Shown here: positions 31,160-39,894 of the stretch, piece by piece
Position numbering within the stretch: position 1 is the stretch's first letter
How the letters are laid out: every line of letters begins with the position of its first letter
Source of the DNA: Hyphomicrobiales bacterium
Lineage (GTDB): Bacteria; Pseudomonadota; Alphaproteobacteria; Rhizobiales; Beijerinckiaceae
Length of the DNA stretch: 55,572 bases
Direction of reading: 5' to 3'
Assembly (NCBI GenBank): GCA_026400535.1
Contig: JAPLOU010000049.1
Coordinates: 1-55,572, forward strand
Notes under the pieces: model-generated
The model's input: the letters and a program-made list of their open reading frames with translations, nothing else
Database searches by the model: none
Told to the model about the DNA's origin: nothing
Position numbers and translations under genes: made by a program

Positions 31160-32302
31160 TCACGCGGCACGCGTGAAGCGGCTGAGGCTGAAGGCAGACA
31201 GATCGAAGCGGCACGCGCCTGTGACGCTGAGGTCGGCCAGGATTTCCCCGATGGCGCTGGCGAACTTGTAGCCATGGCCGGAGCAGCACGAGGCGAAGAC
31301 CACCTGTTCGGCCCCTGGAATGGTGTCGATCACGAAATGCTCGTCCGGCGTGACGGTGTAGATGCAGCCCTTGAGCGCCAACGGTTCCGGGCTTGCATCG
31401 GGGAAGTAGGTTTCGATGGCGTCGCGCAGGAACTTGGCTTGCCGTTCGGTGGGCGTGCGGTCGGGCTGCGAGGGGTCGATCGGCTCGCGCCCGAAATGCG
31501 GCCCTCCGAGCTTGAAGCCGGGATGCTCCCAGAGTGGAAACCCGTAGAAATTGCCTTCGTCGACGGTCAGGATGAACACGGGGACGTTGCCGATCCGGAA
31601 CGGTTCCGGGTTCCTGACAGTGTACCAGCCGATCGCCTGCCGAACCGTCTTGATATGGGGGGCAAGCGCCGGATTGAGTGTGTCCATCCAGGCGCCTGAG
31701 GTCAGCACCAGCCGGCCTGCGGTGTATGTGCCCCGGGCGGTGGTCACCTTGACCCCGCCATGGGCGGTGGTGCTCCAGTCGAGAACAGGCTCGTTGGCGC
31801 GGATGGTCGCGCCCGCCGCCTGCGCAAGGCCCACATGGGCATAGATGGCGCGCTCGGAAGCGACGAAACCGCCATCGGGCTGCCACAGGCCGACATGGCC
31901 CTTCGGCAGGTTGAAGGCCGGAAAGCGCGCCTTGATCTGTGCATGGTTCAGCAATTGGTGAGTCAGTCCGTGGTCCAGGCAGGATTGGAGGGAGCTTTCG
32001 ACAAAGCCGGCGCCTTCCGGCGCAAGGTCCACCGAACCGGTCACATAGAGCAGTTGCGTATCGGCGCGCCGGCCGGTCTCCTGCCACAGTTCATGGGCGC
32101 GGCGCACGATCGGCACATAGTGGGAGCCCTCGAAATAGGCCAGCCTGATGATGCGCGTCATGCCATGCGAGGAGCCCATGGCGTGGCCGATGTCGAAACG
32201 CTCGAGCCCGAGCACACGCTGGCCGCGCTTGGCCAGTTCCCAGCAGGCGGCGGAGCCCATGCCGCCAACCCCGGCCACAATCACATCGTAATGGTCGCTC
32301 AT
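31160..32302 (-). CDS. solA: N-methyl-L-tryptophan oxidase / monomeric sarcosine oxidase family
   Basis: FAD-dependent oxidase of 380 residues that demethylates N-methyl amino acids, releasing formaldehyde and peroxide. The ADP-binding start is YDVIVAGVGGMGSAACWELA, then the FAD loop SSHGMTRIIRLAYFEG. The C-terminal region ASCCSGHGYKFASAIGE carries the Cys that binds the flavin covalently in this family. The C-terminal FSLSRF is also typical. It is the first gene of an operon with two exporters. Which N-methyl amine is used cannot be told. Confidence 0.92.
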   Translation of the reverse strand: MSDHYDVIVAGVGGMGSAACWELAKRGQRVLGLERFDIGHAMGSSHGMTRIIRLAYFEGSHYVPIVRRAHELWQETGRRADTQLLYVTGSVDLAPEGAGFVESSLQSCLDHGLTHQLLNHAQIKARFPAFNLPKGHVGLWQPDGGFVASERAIYAHVGLAQAAGATIRANEPVLDWSTTAHGGVKVTTARGTYTAGRLVLTSGAWMDTLNPALAPHIKTVRQAIGWYTVRNPEPFRIGNVPVFILTVDEGNFYGFPLWEHPGFKLGGPHFGREPIDPSQPDRTPTERQAKFLRDAIETYFPDASPEPLALKGCIYTVTPDEHFVIDTIPGAEQVVFASCCSGHGYKFASAIGEILADLSVTGACRFDLSAFSLSRFTRAA

Positions 32303-32569
32303 CGCCGGCCCTCGTTATCCTTTGGTAAGCGGCGGGCATGCGATGGTCCATCGGCGTTGCCTCATGGCGGCATGACAAATCCGCGCATGTGGGTGGATTC
32401 AGCCGCCATTAACCATCCGTAAGACCTTTGCGTCTACCACTTCATGTAGGTTCAGACATGGTGAAGCGTCGATGGCTTGTCGTTCAGTTCCGGTCGTTGT
32501 CCGTTTGATCGCCGAGACCTTGCACGTCCGCCGCGCTGTGGAGCAGACGGGCGGGATGATGGCGGCCCG

Positions 32570-34456
32570 ATGACCAGACCAGCCTTCGGGCCCGAAATCC
32601 CGCGGTCAGAGCCGCCGGATGCCGCCGCGGCGCAGGCCGGCGCGGACCTGGCCGAGCGGAAATCCCCGCTGCTCCGCCTGGTAGGCAGGATCAGCACGGG
32701 GCTGGGGCTGACGGGGCCGCGCCCGGCCGCCGACGAGGCAAAGCCCCCGGCGCCGCCGGCCGAGCGGGCTGGCCGCGATCCAGACGACATCGAAGCGGTC
32801 CTGCGCAGCCGCCATTTCCGGCAGTCGATCGACACGATCGAACATGATGTCAGCGGTGCCCTGTCCCGTCTCAATGCCCTGATCGAATCGTCCGGCACGT
32901 TGACCACCGAGACCGCTGCCGATCTTGAGATCATCCACAGCAGCATGTCGGCGCTGCGGGCGGCGGCCAGCCATGCGAGCCGCGACGTGGCCCAATTGGC
33001 GGAAGCCTCGGTGCAGGTCTCGAACAGCGCGGAAACTGTCAGCAGCAACATCCGCAAGGCAAGGGCCAGCGTCGATCAGGCCGCCGGGGTTGCCAATTCG
33101 ACCACCGACATCATGCTGTCGCTGTCAACGGCGTCGGGCGAAATCTCCGGGATAGTCGACACCATCGCCATGATCGCGCGCCAGACCAATCTGCTCGCGC
33201 TCAACGCCACGATCGAAGCTGCGCGCGCCGGCGAAAGCGGCCGGGGCTTCGCTGTGGTGGCTCAGGAGGTCAAGGCCCTGTCGATGGAGACGGCGCGCCG
33301 CGTCGCCGACATCCGGACGCGTGTGGCGGACCTTGAGAATGCAACCTCGAAGTCATTTGCCGCGATGTCCGAGATCGCCACGCTGATCACCTCGGTGAAC
33401 CCGATGGTTTCGGTCATCAGCGATGCCATGGCGGAGCAGGCGCAGTCGGTTTCCGAGTTGACGCGGCGCACCAAGATGACGGCTGGCTTCATCGACAGCG
33501 TGGCCGAACGTGTCGAGAGCATCGAACAGATCACCTCGACCGCGAGCGGCCGCAGCACGGCGGCGACCGAGGCCGCGGCCGAAGCCTCCCGCGAGGCGGC
33601 CCAGGTCTCGCATTTCATCGCCGCCATCCGGCAGGCCGGTTTCGCGGCGCGGCGGCGCCATGACCGCTTCCCGCATGAGCGGCAGACGCGGATCACCGAC
33701 GGGATGCGCAGTTGGCTCACCACAACGATCGACATCAGCAAGGGCGGCGTGCTTCTGGTCCGGCCGGACAACTGCGACCTCGAAACCGGCCATACCATCG
33801 GCATCACCTTCGCCGAAATTGGTGACATCGCTTCAACGCTGGTCGGGATCAGCGCGCAGGGCCTGCATTGCTCGTTCCAGCCGATGGATGACAGGACGCA
33901 AGGGCGGCTTCAGGCGGCGATCGAGGGGATCAAACAGGGCTACCGGCCGCTGATCGAGCGCGCCCAGGCTCTCAGCGCGGAGGTCACGGCGGCGATGAAC
34001 GACCTGTTGAGGTCCGGCGCCCTGAGCGAGGCGCAGCTTTTCGACGGCACCTACAGGCCGGTTCCCGACAGCGATCCGCCGCAGTTCGAGGTGACTTATC
34101 TGGCCGCGCTGCGCCCCTACCTGGCGGCAATCTGCGAGGCGCAGCTGAAGCAGGACCCCAGCCTGATCTATTGTGTCGCTGCCGATCGCAACGGCTATGT
34201 CGGCGTTCATCATCCGATGACGTCGCAACCGCAGCGCAAGGGCGACACTGCCTGGAACCATGCCCACGCCCGAGATCGCCGATTCTACAATGACAATGCC
34301 GGCATGACTGCCGCGCGCTCGGTCCGCCCCTTCGTCATCCAGACTTACCGGCGCAACGTTGGTTTCAGCAAGCTGCAGGTCATCCGCGAGATCTCAGTCC
34401 CGATCTTCGTCGTGGACCGGCATTGGGGCGGGCTGAAGATGGGCTACCTGCTCTAG
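32570..34456 (+). CDS. Soluble chemoreceptor with PilZ domain and C-terminal sensor
   Basis: A 628-residue chemotaxis protein with no membrane segment, so it acts in the cytoplasm. Domain order is unusual. A disordered Pro/Ala-rich start (1 to about 75) precedes the methyl-accepting signalling domain (about 90-350), whose hairpin tip is [20 protein letters not shown] (about 205-224). A PilZ-type domain follows (about 360-450: [15 protein letters not shown] and [12 protein letters not shown]). A C-terminal domain of about 170 residues contains [20 protein letters not shown] and [11 protein letters not shown] and may be the ligand sensor. Start ATG 32570 is chosen as the first ATG after noncoding leader. 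PilZ suggests control by cyclic di-GMP. The TAG stop shares two bases with the convergent moaA stop. Confidence 0.88.
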   Translation: MTRPAFGPEIPRSEPPDAAAAQAGADLAERKSPLLRLVGRISTGLGLTGPRPAADEAKPPAPPAERAGRDPDDIEAVLRSRHFRQSIDTIEHDVSGALSRLNALIESSGTLTTETAADLEIIHSSMSALRAAASHASRDVAQLAEASVQVSNSAETVSSNIRKARASVDQAAGVANSTTDIMLSLSTASGEISGIVDTIAMIARQTNLLALNATIEAARAGESGRGFAVVAQEVKALSMETARRVADIRTRVADLENATSKSFAAMSEIATLITSVNPMVSVISDAMAEQAQSVSELTRRTKMTAGFIDSVAERVESIEQITSTASGRSTAATEAAAEASREAAQVSHFIAAIRQAGFAARRRHDRFPHERQTRITDGMRSWLTTTIDISKGGVLLVRPDNCDLETGHTIGITFAEIGDIASTLVGISAQGLHCSFQPMDDRTQGRLQAAIEGIKQGYRPLIERAQALSAEVTAAMNDLLRSGALSEAQLFDGTYRPVPDSDPPQFEVTYLAALRPYLAAICEAQLKQDPSLIYCVAADRNGYVGVHHPMTSQPQRKGDTAWNHAHARDRRFYNDNAGMTAARSVRPFVIQTYRRNVGFSKLQVIREISVPIFVVDRHWGGLKMGYLL

Positions 34457-35472
34457 CCGCCGGTGACGCTCATGTGACGGCCGACCGCAGGCCGGTTGGC
34501 CCGGCGATCAATGACAAAGTCATGGCCCTTCGGCTTGCGCGCGATGGCGGCCTCGATGGCCGCATGAAGCGGTCCGTCGCTTTCACTGCTGCGGATTACG
34601 CCGCGCAGATCGGCAGCGTCCTCCTGGCCAAGGCACATGAAGAGCGTGCCGGTGCAGGTGAGCCTCACCCGGTTGCAGCTTTCGCAGAAATTGTGGGTCA
34701 TGGGTGTGATGAAGCCCACCAGCCCCCCGGTCTCGCCGACGCGGACGTAGCGCGCCGGGCCGCCGGTGCGGTAGGCGTCCTCGACCATGGTGAACTGATC
34801 CATCAGCCGCGCGCGGACCACCGATAGCGGCAGGTACTGATCGATCCGCATCGGTTCGATGTCGCCAAGCGGCATCACCTCTATGAAGGTGATGTCCATG
34901 CCATCGCCATGGGCCCAGCGGATCAGGTCGGGGATCTCGGCCTCGTTGATCCCGCGCAGCGCCACCGCATTGATCTTGATCCGAAGCCCGGCCGCCCTCG
35001 CTGCGGCGAGGCCCTCATGCACCTTGCCAAGATCGCCCCAACGCGTGATGTCGCGGAACTTGTCGGCGTCGAGGGTGTCAAGCGAGACGTTGACCCGTCT
35101 GACGCCGCAGTCCGCCAACGCACTTGCGTGCTTGGCCAGTTGCGAGCCGTTGGTGGTGACGGTGAGCTCCTCCAGCCCCTGGCCCAGATGGCGCGAAAGC
35201 GACCGGAACAGGCTCATGATATCGCGGCGCACCAGCGGCTCCCCGCCGGTGATGCGGATCTTGCGCGTTCCGCGTGCGATAAAGGCCGATCCGATCCGGT
35301 CAAGCTCTTCCAGCGTCAGCAGGTCGCGCTTGGGCAGGAAGTTCATATCCTCCGACATGCAATAGACACAGCGGAAGTCGCAACGATCCGTCACGGAGAT
35401 GCGAATGTACTCGATGGTCCGCCCGAAAGGGTCGACCAGCGGCGCAGTCACGGGGGCTGTCATGTCAGTCAT
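34453..35472 (-). CDS. moaA: GTP 3',8-cyclase
   Basis: Radical-SAM enzyme that starts molybdenum-cofactor synthesis by cyclising GTP. The 339-residue product has the CX3CX2C cluster at Cys31, Cys35 and Cys38 ([10 protein letters not shown]) and the SAM motif [10 protein letters not shown]. The C-terminal second cluster is [20 protein letters not shown], and the essential terminal GG is present (SVTGG). The ATG at 35472 gives the usual N-terminus. No other moa gene is next to it. The Mo hydroxylase at 11736-14395 needs the cofactor it helps make. It converges on the chemoreceptor gene with overlapping stops (CTAG). Confidence 0.97.
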   Translation of the reverse strand: MTDMTAPVTAPLVDPFGRTIEYIRISVTDRCDFRCVYCMSEDMNFLPKRDLLTLEELDRIGSAFIARGTRKIRITGGEPLVRRDIMSLFRSLSRHLGQGLEELTVTTNGSQLAKHASALADCGVRRVNVSLDTLDADKFRDITRWGDLGKVHEGLAAARAAGLRIKINAVALRGINEAEIPDLIRWAHGDGMDITFIEVMPLGDIEPMRIDQYLPLSVVRARLMDQFTMVEDAYRTGGPARYVRVGETGGLVGFITPMTHNFCESCNRVRLTCTGTLFMCLGQEDAADLRGVIRSSESDGPLHAAIEAAIARKPKGHDFVIDRRANRPAVGRHMSVTGG

Positions 35473-35650
35473 CGGGCATCCGGAGCAGGGCCGCGCCATC
35501 GGCCGATGGCATGGGCAATCGTTTGACCGTTGAGACAAATCGCGCTTGCATCGACCCGCTCGCCGTCCATAAACGTACTGCTTATGTGGAAGATCAGGGC
35601 CGCGCCGTCAATGCGCACGCCTGACGCACCAGCCAAGGCGGCATCGCAGC

Positions 35651-36037
35651 ATGAGCAACCAGCAGAACTGGCCCACCGAAATTCGCCTGAGCAAGGATCG
35701 CCGTACGCTCAGCGTCAGCTTCGAGAGCGGCGAACGGCACGACCTTGCCGCGGAGTACCTGCGGGTCGAAAGCCCCTCGGCCGAAGTTCAGGGCCATGGT
35801 CCCGGCCAGAAAAAGATCATGGCCGGCAAGCGCGACGTCGAGATCATCGCCGTCCAGCCGGTCGGCAATTACGCGGTCAAGCTGGTCTTCGACGATCTCC
35901 ACGACACGGGCATCTACGGCTGGGACACATTGGCGGAGATGGGGCGCCAGCACGCCCAGCGCTGGGCTGCCTACCTCGAAAGCCTGTCGGCGGCGGATCT
36001 GAGCCGCGAGCCGCCGCGCAGCAGCGGAAAGGCCTGA
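35651..36037 (+). CDS. DUF971 (gamma-butyrobetaine-hydroxylase-like N-terminal domain) protein
   Basis: A 128-residue stand-alone DUF971 protein. Features are WPTEIRLSKDRRTLSVSFES, the segment FDDLHDTGIYGWDTLAEMG and a C-terminal helix with WAAYLESL. The family binds zinc or occurs fused to Fe/2-oxoglutarate enzymes and to Fe-S carriers; the free-standing form is of unknown function. It is divergent from moaA across 178 bases, which is a recurrent arrangement in Alphaproteobacteria as far as I recall. A role in cofactor or Fe-S handling is inference only. Confidence 0.88.
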   Translation: MSNQQNWPTEIRLSKDRRTLSVSFESGERHDLAAEYLRVESPSAEVQGHGPGQKKIMAGKRDVEIIAVQPVGNYAVKLVFDDLHDTGIYGWDTLAEMGRQHAQRWAAYLESLSAADLSREPPRSSGKA

Positions 36038-36277
36038 CGCCTTTTGCCCGGGGGTGCGCAAGGCGTCGGTCCAGTGCAGCCGATCGGATCTTGCCGTACC
36101 CTGTTCCGGGCTTGCATCTGTTGAAGTGATTTCAGCGCATTCGATGAAACATCATGGCGAATAAACCTGCTTTCACACGACCTCTTGTTAAGGCTAATCG
36201 AAATCTGACAGTTGCTGTTACCATCGGTTAAGCTTGGAGGGGCATCTTGACTCCTGGGTGAGACAGGAGGCTTCGGC

Positions 36278-37972
36278 ATGCAGGCACGCGTGATGGACAG
36301 TCCGCTTGAAGCGGGTGGCGGCGAACGCCGCAATACGCACCAGCTCAGCGAGCGCATGATCGGCCGCGTCATCGCTTGTGACGGGGTGCGTGCCACGATC
36401 TCGGCAGCGGCCACGAGCCTGGTCGGAACGCAGACCGACTTCTGGTCAATCGGCAAGCTGATTTCCATCAGCATGGGCAACGTCCGCGTTGTCGGGCTGG
36501 TCTGCGAAATGAGCGCCTGCAACGGGCTGTGGGATGAGGGTCTGCGGAACGAAATACAGGTCCGGATCGAGCTCGTTGGCGAGATCATCGACCATGGCGA
36601 TGGCAAGGTCGAGTTCCGCCGCGGCATCAGCAACTATCCGCATCTGGGCGCGGTTGCCCATCGGATACGCGTCGCCGACCTGCTTGCCATCCATGATATC
36701 GGGGAGCGTGCCGGCATCGAGGTGGGCTGGCTTTCGCAGGACAGCACGATCCCTGCGACCGTGTCGGTCGAGGATATGCTGCGCTGTCACTTTGCCGTGG
36801 TCGGCACCACCGGTGTCGGCAAGTCAAGCGCCGTGGCCATGCTGCTGCGCGAGGCGGTTGCCAAGAAGCCCAATTTGCGTGTGCTGGTGCTCGACCCGCA
36901 CAACGAATACGCCCACGCGTTCCACGCCAATTCGATCTCACTTGATTCCACAACGCTGGAGCTGCCGTTCTGGATTTTCAGTTTGGAGGAAATGACGGAC
37001 GTCGTCTTCAGGGGGCGCCCGACGGTGCCGGAAGAGATCGACGCCCTGCGCGAGATCATCGCGATGGCAAAGGGGCGCTACCGTGCCGCAGGAGAGGTGG
37101 CCCTGTCGTCGACGCTGATCCGCAAGCCGCTCGACGTCGCCAACTTTTCCGCCGACACGCCGGTGCCCTACCGCATGTCGGATGTGGTCAAGATCATTGA
37201 AGAGTTCCTGGGCCAGCTTGAGCCGCGCTTCAGTCGCTTCCATGTCCGCAGCCTGCGTAGCCGCATCGAGAGCCTGAACAGCGATCCACGCTACCGCTTC
37301 ATGTTCGGCCGCACGACCGCCGAGGACTGTCTGGACCGGGTGATCAGCTCGATCTTCCGGGTTCCGCACCAAGACCGCCCGATCACCGTGCTTCAGCTGG
37401 CTGGCATCCCGTCGGAAGTCGTGAACGCCGTGGTCTCCGTGCTCGCCCGTCTCGCCTTCGACATTACGACCTGGAGCCGCGGCCAATTCGAAGTGCTGTT
37501 GCTCTGCGAGGAGGCCCATCGCTATGTGCCGAATGACGCGGCCCTCGGCTTCGGCCCGACGCGCGCTGCCATTGCCCGGATCGCCAAGGAGGGCCGCAAG
37601 TACGGCTGCTATGTTGGCATCGTGACGCAGCGGCCAGGCGAGCTTGACCCCACGATCCTGTCGCAGTGCTCGACCGTCTTCGCCATGCGGTTGGGCAACA
37701 CGCGAGACCAGGACATCATCAGGGCAGCCATTGCCGACAGCTCCGCCAGCACGATCAGCTTCCTGTCCTCGATCGGCAACCGCGAGGCGATCGCCTTTGG
37801 CGAGGGCGTTGCGACCCCGATGCGCATCACCTTCAAGCATCAGTCGCAGGCTGAACTGCCAGCCGCCGCGCATGGCGCGAAGGACTTCCGAAACGCCACC
37901 GAGAGCGGGATCACCCTGCGCGAGATCATCGGCCGCATGCGCGGCGGCAGCGAAACCATCGATATTCGTTGA
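36278..37972 (+). CDS. HerA-like ATPase (DUF87)
   Basis: Hexameric translocase-type ATPase of 564 residues. The N-terminal HAS-barrel-like region covers about residues 25-160. Walker A is VVGTTGVGKSS (about 176-186) and LVLDPHNEYAHAF follows. Walker B is LLLCEEAHRYVP (about 407-418), and the motor continues with GRKYGCYVGIVTQRP and the sensor-like QCSTVFAMRLGN. It matches archaeal/bacterial HerA, which works with NurA nuclease in archaea or with Sir2/DUF4297 effectors in some defence systems. Neither partner is adjacent. It stands alone on + with its own 240-base upstream region and a strong terminator. Confidence 0.9.
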   Translation: MQARVMDSPLEAGGGERRNTHQLSERMIGRVIACDGVRATISAAATSLVGTQTDFWSIGKLISISMGNVRVVGLVCEMSACNGLWDEGLRNEIQVRIELVGEIIDHGDGKVEFRRGISNYPHLGAVAHRIRVADLLAIHDIGERAGIEVGWLSQDSTIPATVSVEDMLRCHFAVVGTTGVGKSSAVAMLLREAVAKKPNLRVLVLDPHNEYAHAFHANSISLDSTTLELPFWIFSLEEMTDVVFRGRPTVPEEIDALREIIAMAKGRYRAAGEVALSSTLIRKPLDVANFSADTPVPYRMSDVVKIIEEFLGQLEPRFSRFHVRSLRSRIESLNSDPRYRFMFGRTTAEDCLDRVISSIFRVPHQDRPITVLQLAGIPSEVVNAVVSVLARLAFDITTWSRGQFEVLLLCEEAHRYVPNDAALGFGPTRAAIARIAKEGRKYGCYVGIVTQRPGELDPTILSQCSTVFAMRLGNTRDQDIIRAAIADSSASTISFLSSIGNREAIAFGEGVATPMRITFKHQSQAELPAAAHGAKDFRNATESGITLREIIGRMRGGSETIDIR

Positions 37973-38017
37973 GGCAAGGCGGCGGTGTCCGCCGCATCAG
38001 CATCGCCGTGGATCAGC

Positions 38018-38045
38018 AAAAAGGCCGGCTTCACGCCGGCCTTTT
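38018..38045. terminator. Bidirectional terminator between HerA and L,D-transpeptidase genes
   Basis: AAAAGGCCGGC, loop TTCAC, GCCGGCCTTTT forms an 11-bp stem with A and T tracts on the flanks. It is well placed to end both convergent transcripts. The stem core is the same as in the icd terminator. Confidence 0.9.
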
Positions 38046-38070
38046 CAGTCTTGGACCTGAAGCCCGGATA

Positions 38071-38646
38071 TCAGCGCAAGACCACGACGCGCGTACCCAC
38101 CTTGGCGCGCTCGTACAGATCGATGACGTCATCGTTCAGCATCCGGATGCACCCCGAGGACACGGCCTGTCCGATCGTCTCCGGCTCGTTCGAACCGTGG
38201 ATGCGATAGAGCGAGGAGCCAAGATAAAGGGCGCGCGCGCCCATCGGATTTTCCGGGCCGCCAGGCATGAAGCGCGGCAGGTCGGGGCGGCGGCGCAGCA
38301 TCTGGGGTGGTGGCGTCCAGGTCGGCCACTCGGCCTTGCGGGTCACGGCCTTGGTGCCGGACCACTCGAAGCCGGGCCGGCCGACGCCGACGCCGTAGCG
38401 GATAGCCTGCGTGCTCGACAACACGAAGTACATGCGGCGCTCGCGGGTATCAACCAGGATCGTGCCCGGAGCGTACCTAGAATTGTAGGTGACAGTTTCA
38501 CGCGGAATGGCGGTTGCCTGCGGCTTGAAGCCTTCAGGCTGCATCAGGAGCGGCTGACGGGTCAGCGGATCGACTTCGGCGGAGGCCGGAGCTGCGATGA
38601 CGGCGCCAAGCAGAACTGCAGCGACCGAAAGAACAAGACGGCGCAT
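38071..38646 (-). CDS. L,D-transpeptidase (YkuD domain)
   Basis: Periplasmic cell-wall crosslinking enzyme, 191 residues. A signal peptide (MRRLVLSVAAVLLGAVIAAP, then ASA) is followed by a YkuD domain starting near residue 60. The active site is IHGSNEPETIGQAVSSGCIR, containing the HG and SSGC motifs with catalytic Cys, and the tail ends VGTRVVVLR. AGAGGG precedes the ATG at 38646. In rhizobia these enzymes make 3-3 crosslinks or attach outer-membrane proteins to peptidoglycan. A second copy begins beyond 55457. Confidence 0.94.
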   Translation of the reverse strand: MRRLVLSVAAVLLGAVIAAPASAEVDPLTRQPLLMQPEGFKPQATAIPRETVTYNSRYAPGTILVDTRERRMYFVLSSTQAIRYGVGVGRPGFEWSGTKAVTRKAEWPTWTPPPQMLRRRPDLPRFMPGGPENPMGARALYLGSSLYRIHGSNEPETIGQAVSSGCIRMLNDDVIDLYERAKVGTRVVVLR

Positions 38647-38909
38647 ATGACCCTCTGGGAAAAAATTGACGAGCGAGAACCGATCCTCGCCACGTGGAAA
38701 TGTCTGATTTTGGCCGCATTGGCAATCCGCAGAATCCACATCACAGGAAAGTGAAGAAAAGCTCACTGGACGCGTGGCCGATGTGCAACACGTCGACTGA
38801 TCACCACGCGGATCGACACCATCGGCGCCAGCCGTGGACCGCGCCGGGGTCAAGCCCACGATAGCCTGTCTTGACGGGCCAGCGTGGAGCGCTTATCCCA
38901 CCGGCCACC

Positions 38910-38984
38910 GGGCGCGTAGCTCAGCGGCAGAGCACTCCCTTCACACGGGAGGGGTCACAGGTTCAATCCCTGTCGCGCCCACCA
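38910..38984 (+). tRNA. tRNA-Val (anticodon CAC)
   Basis: A full cloverleaf can be folded. The acceptor stem is GGGCGCG with CGCGCCC, and the D arm GCTC-AGCGGCA-GAGC. The anticodon arm is CTCCC-TTCACAC-GGGAG, giving anticodon CAC. A 5-base variable loop and the T arm ACAGG-TTCAATC-CCTGT follow. CCA is encoded at 38982-38984. The last 22 bases overlap the 3' end of the methyltransferase gene on the other strand, and the tRNA 3' end is repeated downstream. Confidence 0.97.
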
Positions 38985-39700
38985 TCGTCGCGCCCACCAT
39001 TGTCGCGCCCGCCATTGCGTGCCGATGAGCCGGCTGAGCGCCTCTCGCCGCGCGGCCGCTTCACGATCCTGAGCAGGCTGTAGACCCGCCCGAGGCCCAG
39101 GGGCGCCGGCTCATGCATCGTGCAATCCGCCTTGGTCTCGCACCATGCCTCGATGCGGCTGACTGGAAAATCCGGCCTCAGCCCGACCCCTGCGATCAGC
39201 GGCGCCACCGCGCTCTCGAATGCTGCCAGATAGCGGTTTGCCGAGCGGAAGTGGCTGACGATGATGATCTCACCCCCCGGCTTCAGCATTCGAAGGCTGT
39301 TGTCGAGCGCTGTTTCGGGATGGGAAACGAGCGTCAGCACGAAAGGGAAGACGATTGCATCATAGCGTTCATCCGGATGCGCCATGGTGTGGACGTCGGC
39401 GATGTCGAGCGCCTGCACATGCCGGAGGCCCTCGCGCTCAACCCTGTCCTGCGCCTTGAGGAGCATGGCGGGGGAGAGGTCCACGCCCGTGACACGGAGG
39501 TTGCGGCTGTAGAGCGGCAGCAGCAGCCCGGTGCCCACGCCAACCTCGAGGACCTCACCGCCGACCCGGTTGGCCGCCTCCGCTGCAGCGACATGCGCCG
39601 GCTGGAACAGGTGTTTGCACAGGCCGTCATAGACATGGGCCCAGCGCCCATAGGCTTTCGCGACCATGCCGGTGGGAAGGTCGCGGGCGATGACAGGCAT
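38963..39700 (-). CDS. pmtA: PmtA-type phosphatidylethanolamine N-methyltransferase, with repeat-encoded tail
   Basis: SAM-dependent methyltransferase of 245 residues that most resembles Rhodobacter-type PmtA, which makes phosphatidylcholine from phosphatidylethanolamine at the inner membrane. Matching segments are AYGRWAHVYDGL, the SAM site VLEVGVGTGLLLPLY, VTGVDLSPAMLLKAQDRV and LKPGGEIIIVSHF. The normal fold ends near LLRIVKR; the last 17 residues (NGGRD, NGGRD, DGGRD, RD) are encoded by the tRNA-Val repeat, and the stop lies in the T loop. Start ATG 39700 has GGAG 8 bases upstream. It is divergent from the phosphoesterase gene. Substrate is inferred from sequence resemblance and context. 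Confidence 0.75.
   Translation of the reverse strand: MPVIARDLPTGMVAKAYGRWAHVYDGLCKHLFQPAHVAAAEAANRVGGEVLEVGVGTGLLLPLYSRNLRVTGVDLSPAMLLKAQDRVEREGLRHVQALDIADVHTMAHPDERYDAIVFPFVLTLVSHPETALDNSLRMLKPGGEIIIVSHFRSANRYLAAFESAVAPLIAGVGLRPDFPVSRIEAWCETKADCTMHEPAPLGLGRVYSLLRIVKRPRGERRSAGSSARNGGRDNGGRDDGGRDRD
38973..39017. repeat. 15-bp tandem repeat derived from the tRNA-Val 3' end
   Basis: TCGCGCCCACCATCG (38973-38987) is followed by TCGCGCCCACCATTG (38988-39002) and TCGCGCCCGCCATTG (39003-39017). The first copy contains the last acceptor-stem bases and the CCA end of the tRNA. Copies differ by one base each. Because 15 is a multiple of 3, the array is in frame on the minus strand and encodes NGGRD-type pentapeptides at the end of the methyltransferase. 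Confidence 0.95.
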
Positions 39701-39715
39701 AGGGCAACTCCGGTG

Positions 39716-39765
39716 ATGACAGGCCGATGTCCATTGCGCTGATTTCCATGACATTCCTTTGACGC
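39716..39765. promoter_or_regulatory. Two candidate Pho boxes
   Basis: Two sites have the PhoB spacing of two 7-base half-sites 11 bases apart. At 39716-39733, ATGACAG (perfect half) is followed by GCCG and ATGTCCA (4 of 7). At 39748-39765, ATGACAT (6 of 7) is followed by TCCT and TTGACGC (4 of 7). They lie in the 194-base divergent region between pmtA and the PlcP-like gene. The match is partial, so this is a proposal. Confidence 0.4.
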
Positions 39766-39894
39766 TGCCGCCGCGGGCCGCCGGCGTCATCAAACCGTGA
39801 TGAAGATGGGCGATCCGGGGCCCCAGGTGCGGTAGCCGTCGGTGCCGATTCGATGCCGATTGTTGCCGTGAGGCGCCAGAGCAAGGCATTGCGT

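Noticed and set aside
36278..37972. HerA-like gene as part of an antiphage defence system
   Set aside because: No Sir2, DUF4297, NurA or other effector gene nearby; neighbours are DUF971 and an L,D-transpeptidase.
38973..39017. tRNA-Val 3' repeats as integrase attachment sites
   Set aside because: Copies are directly adjacent with nothing inserted, 15 bp only, and no integrase gene in the window. Slippage explains them more simply.
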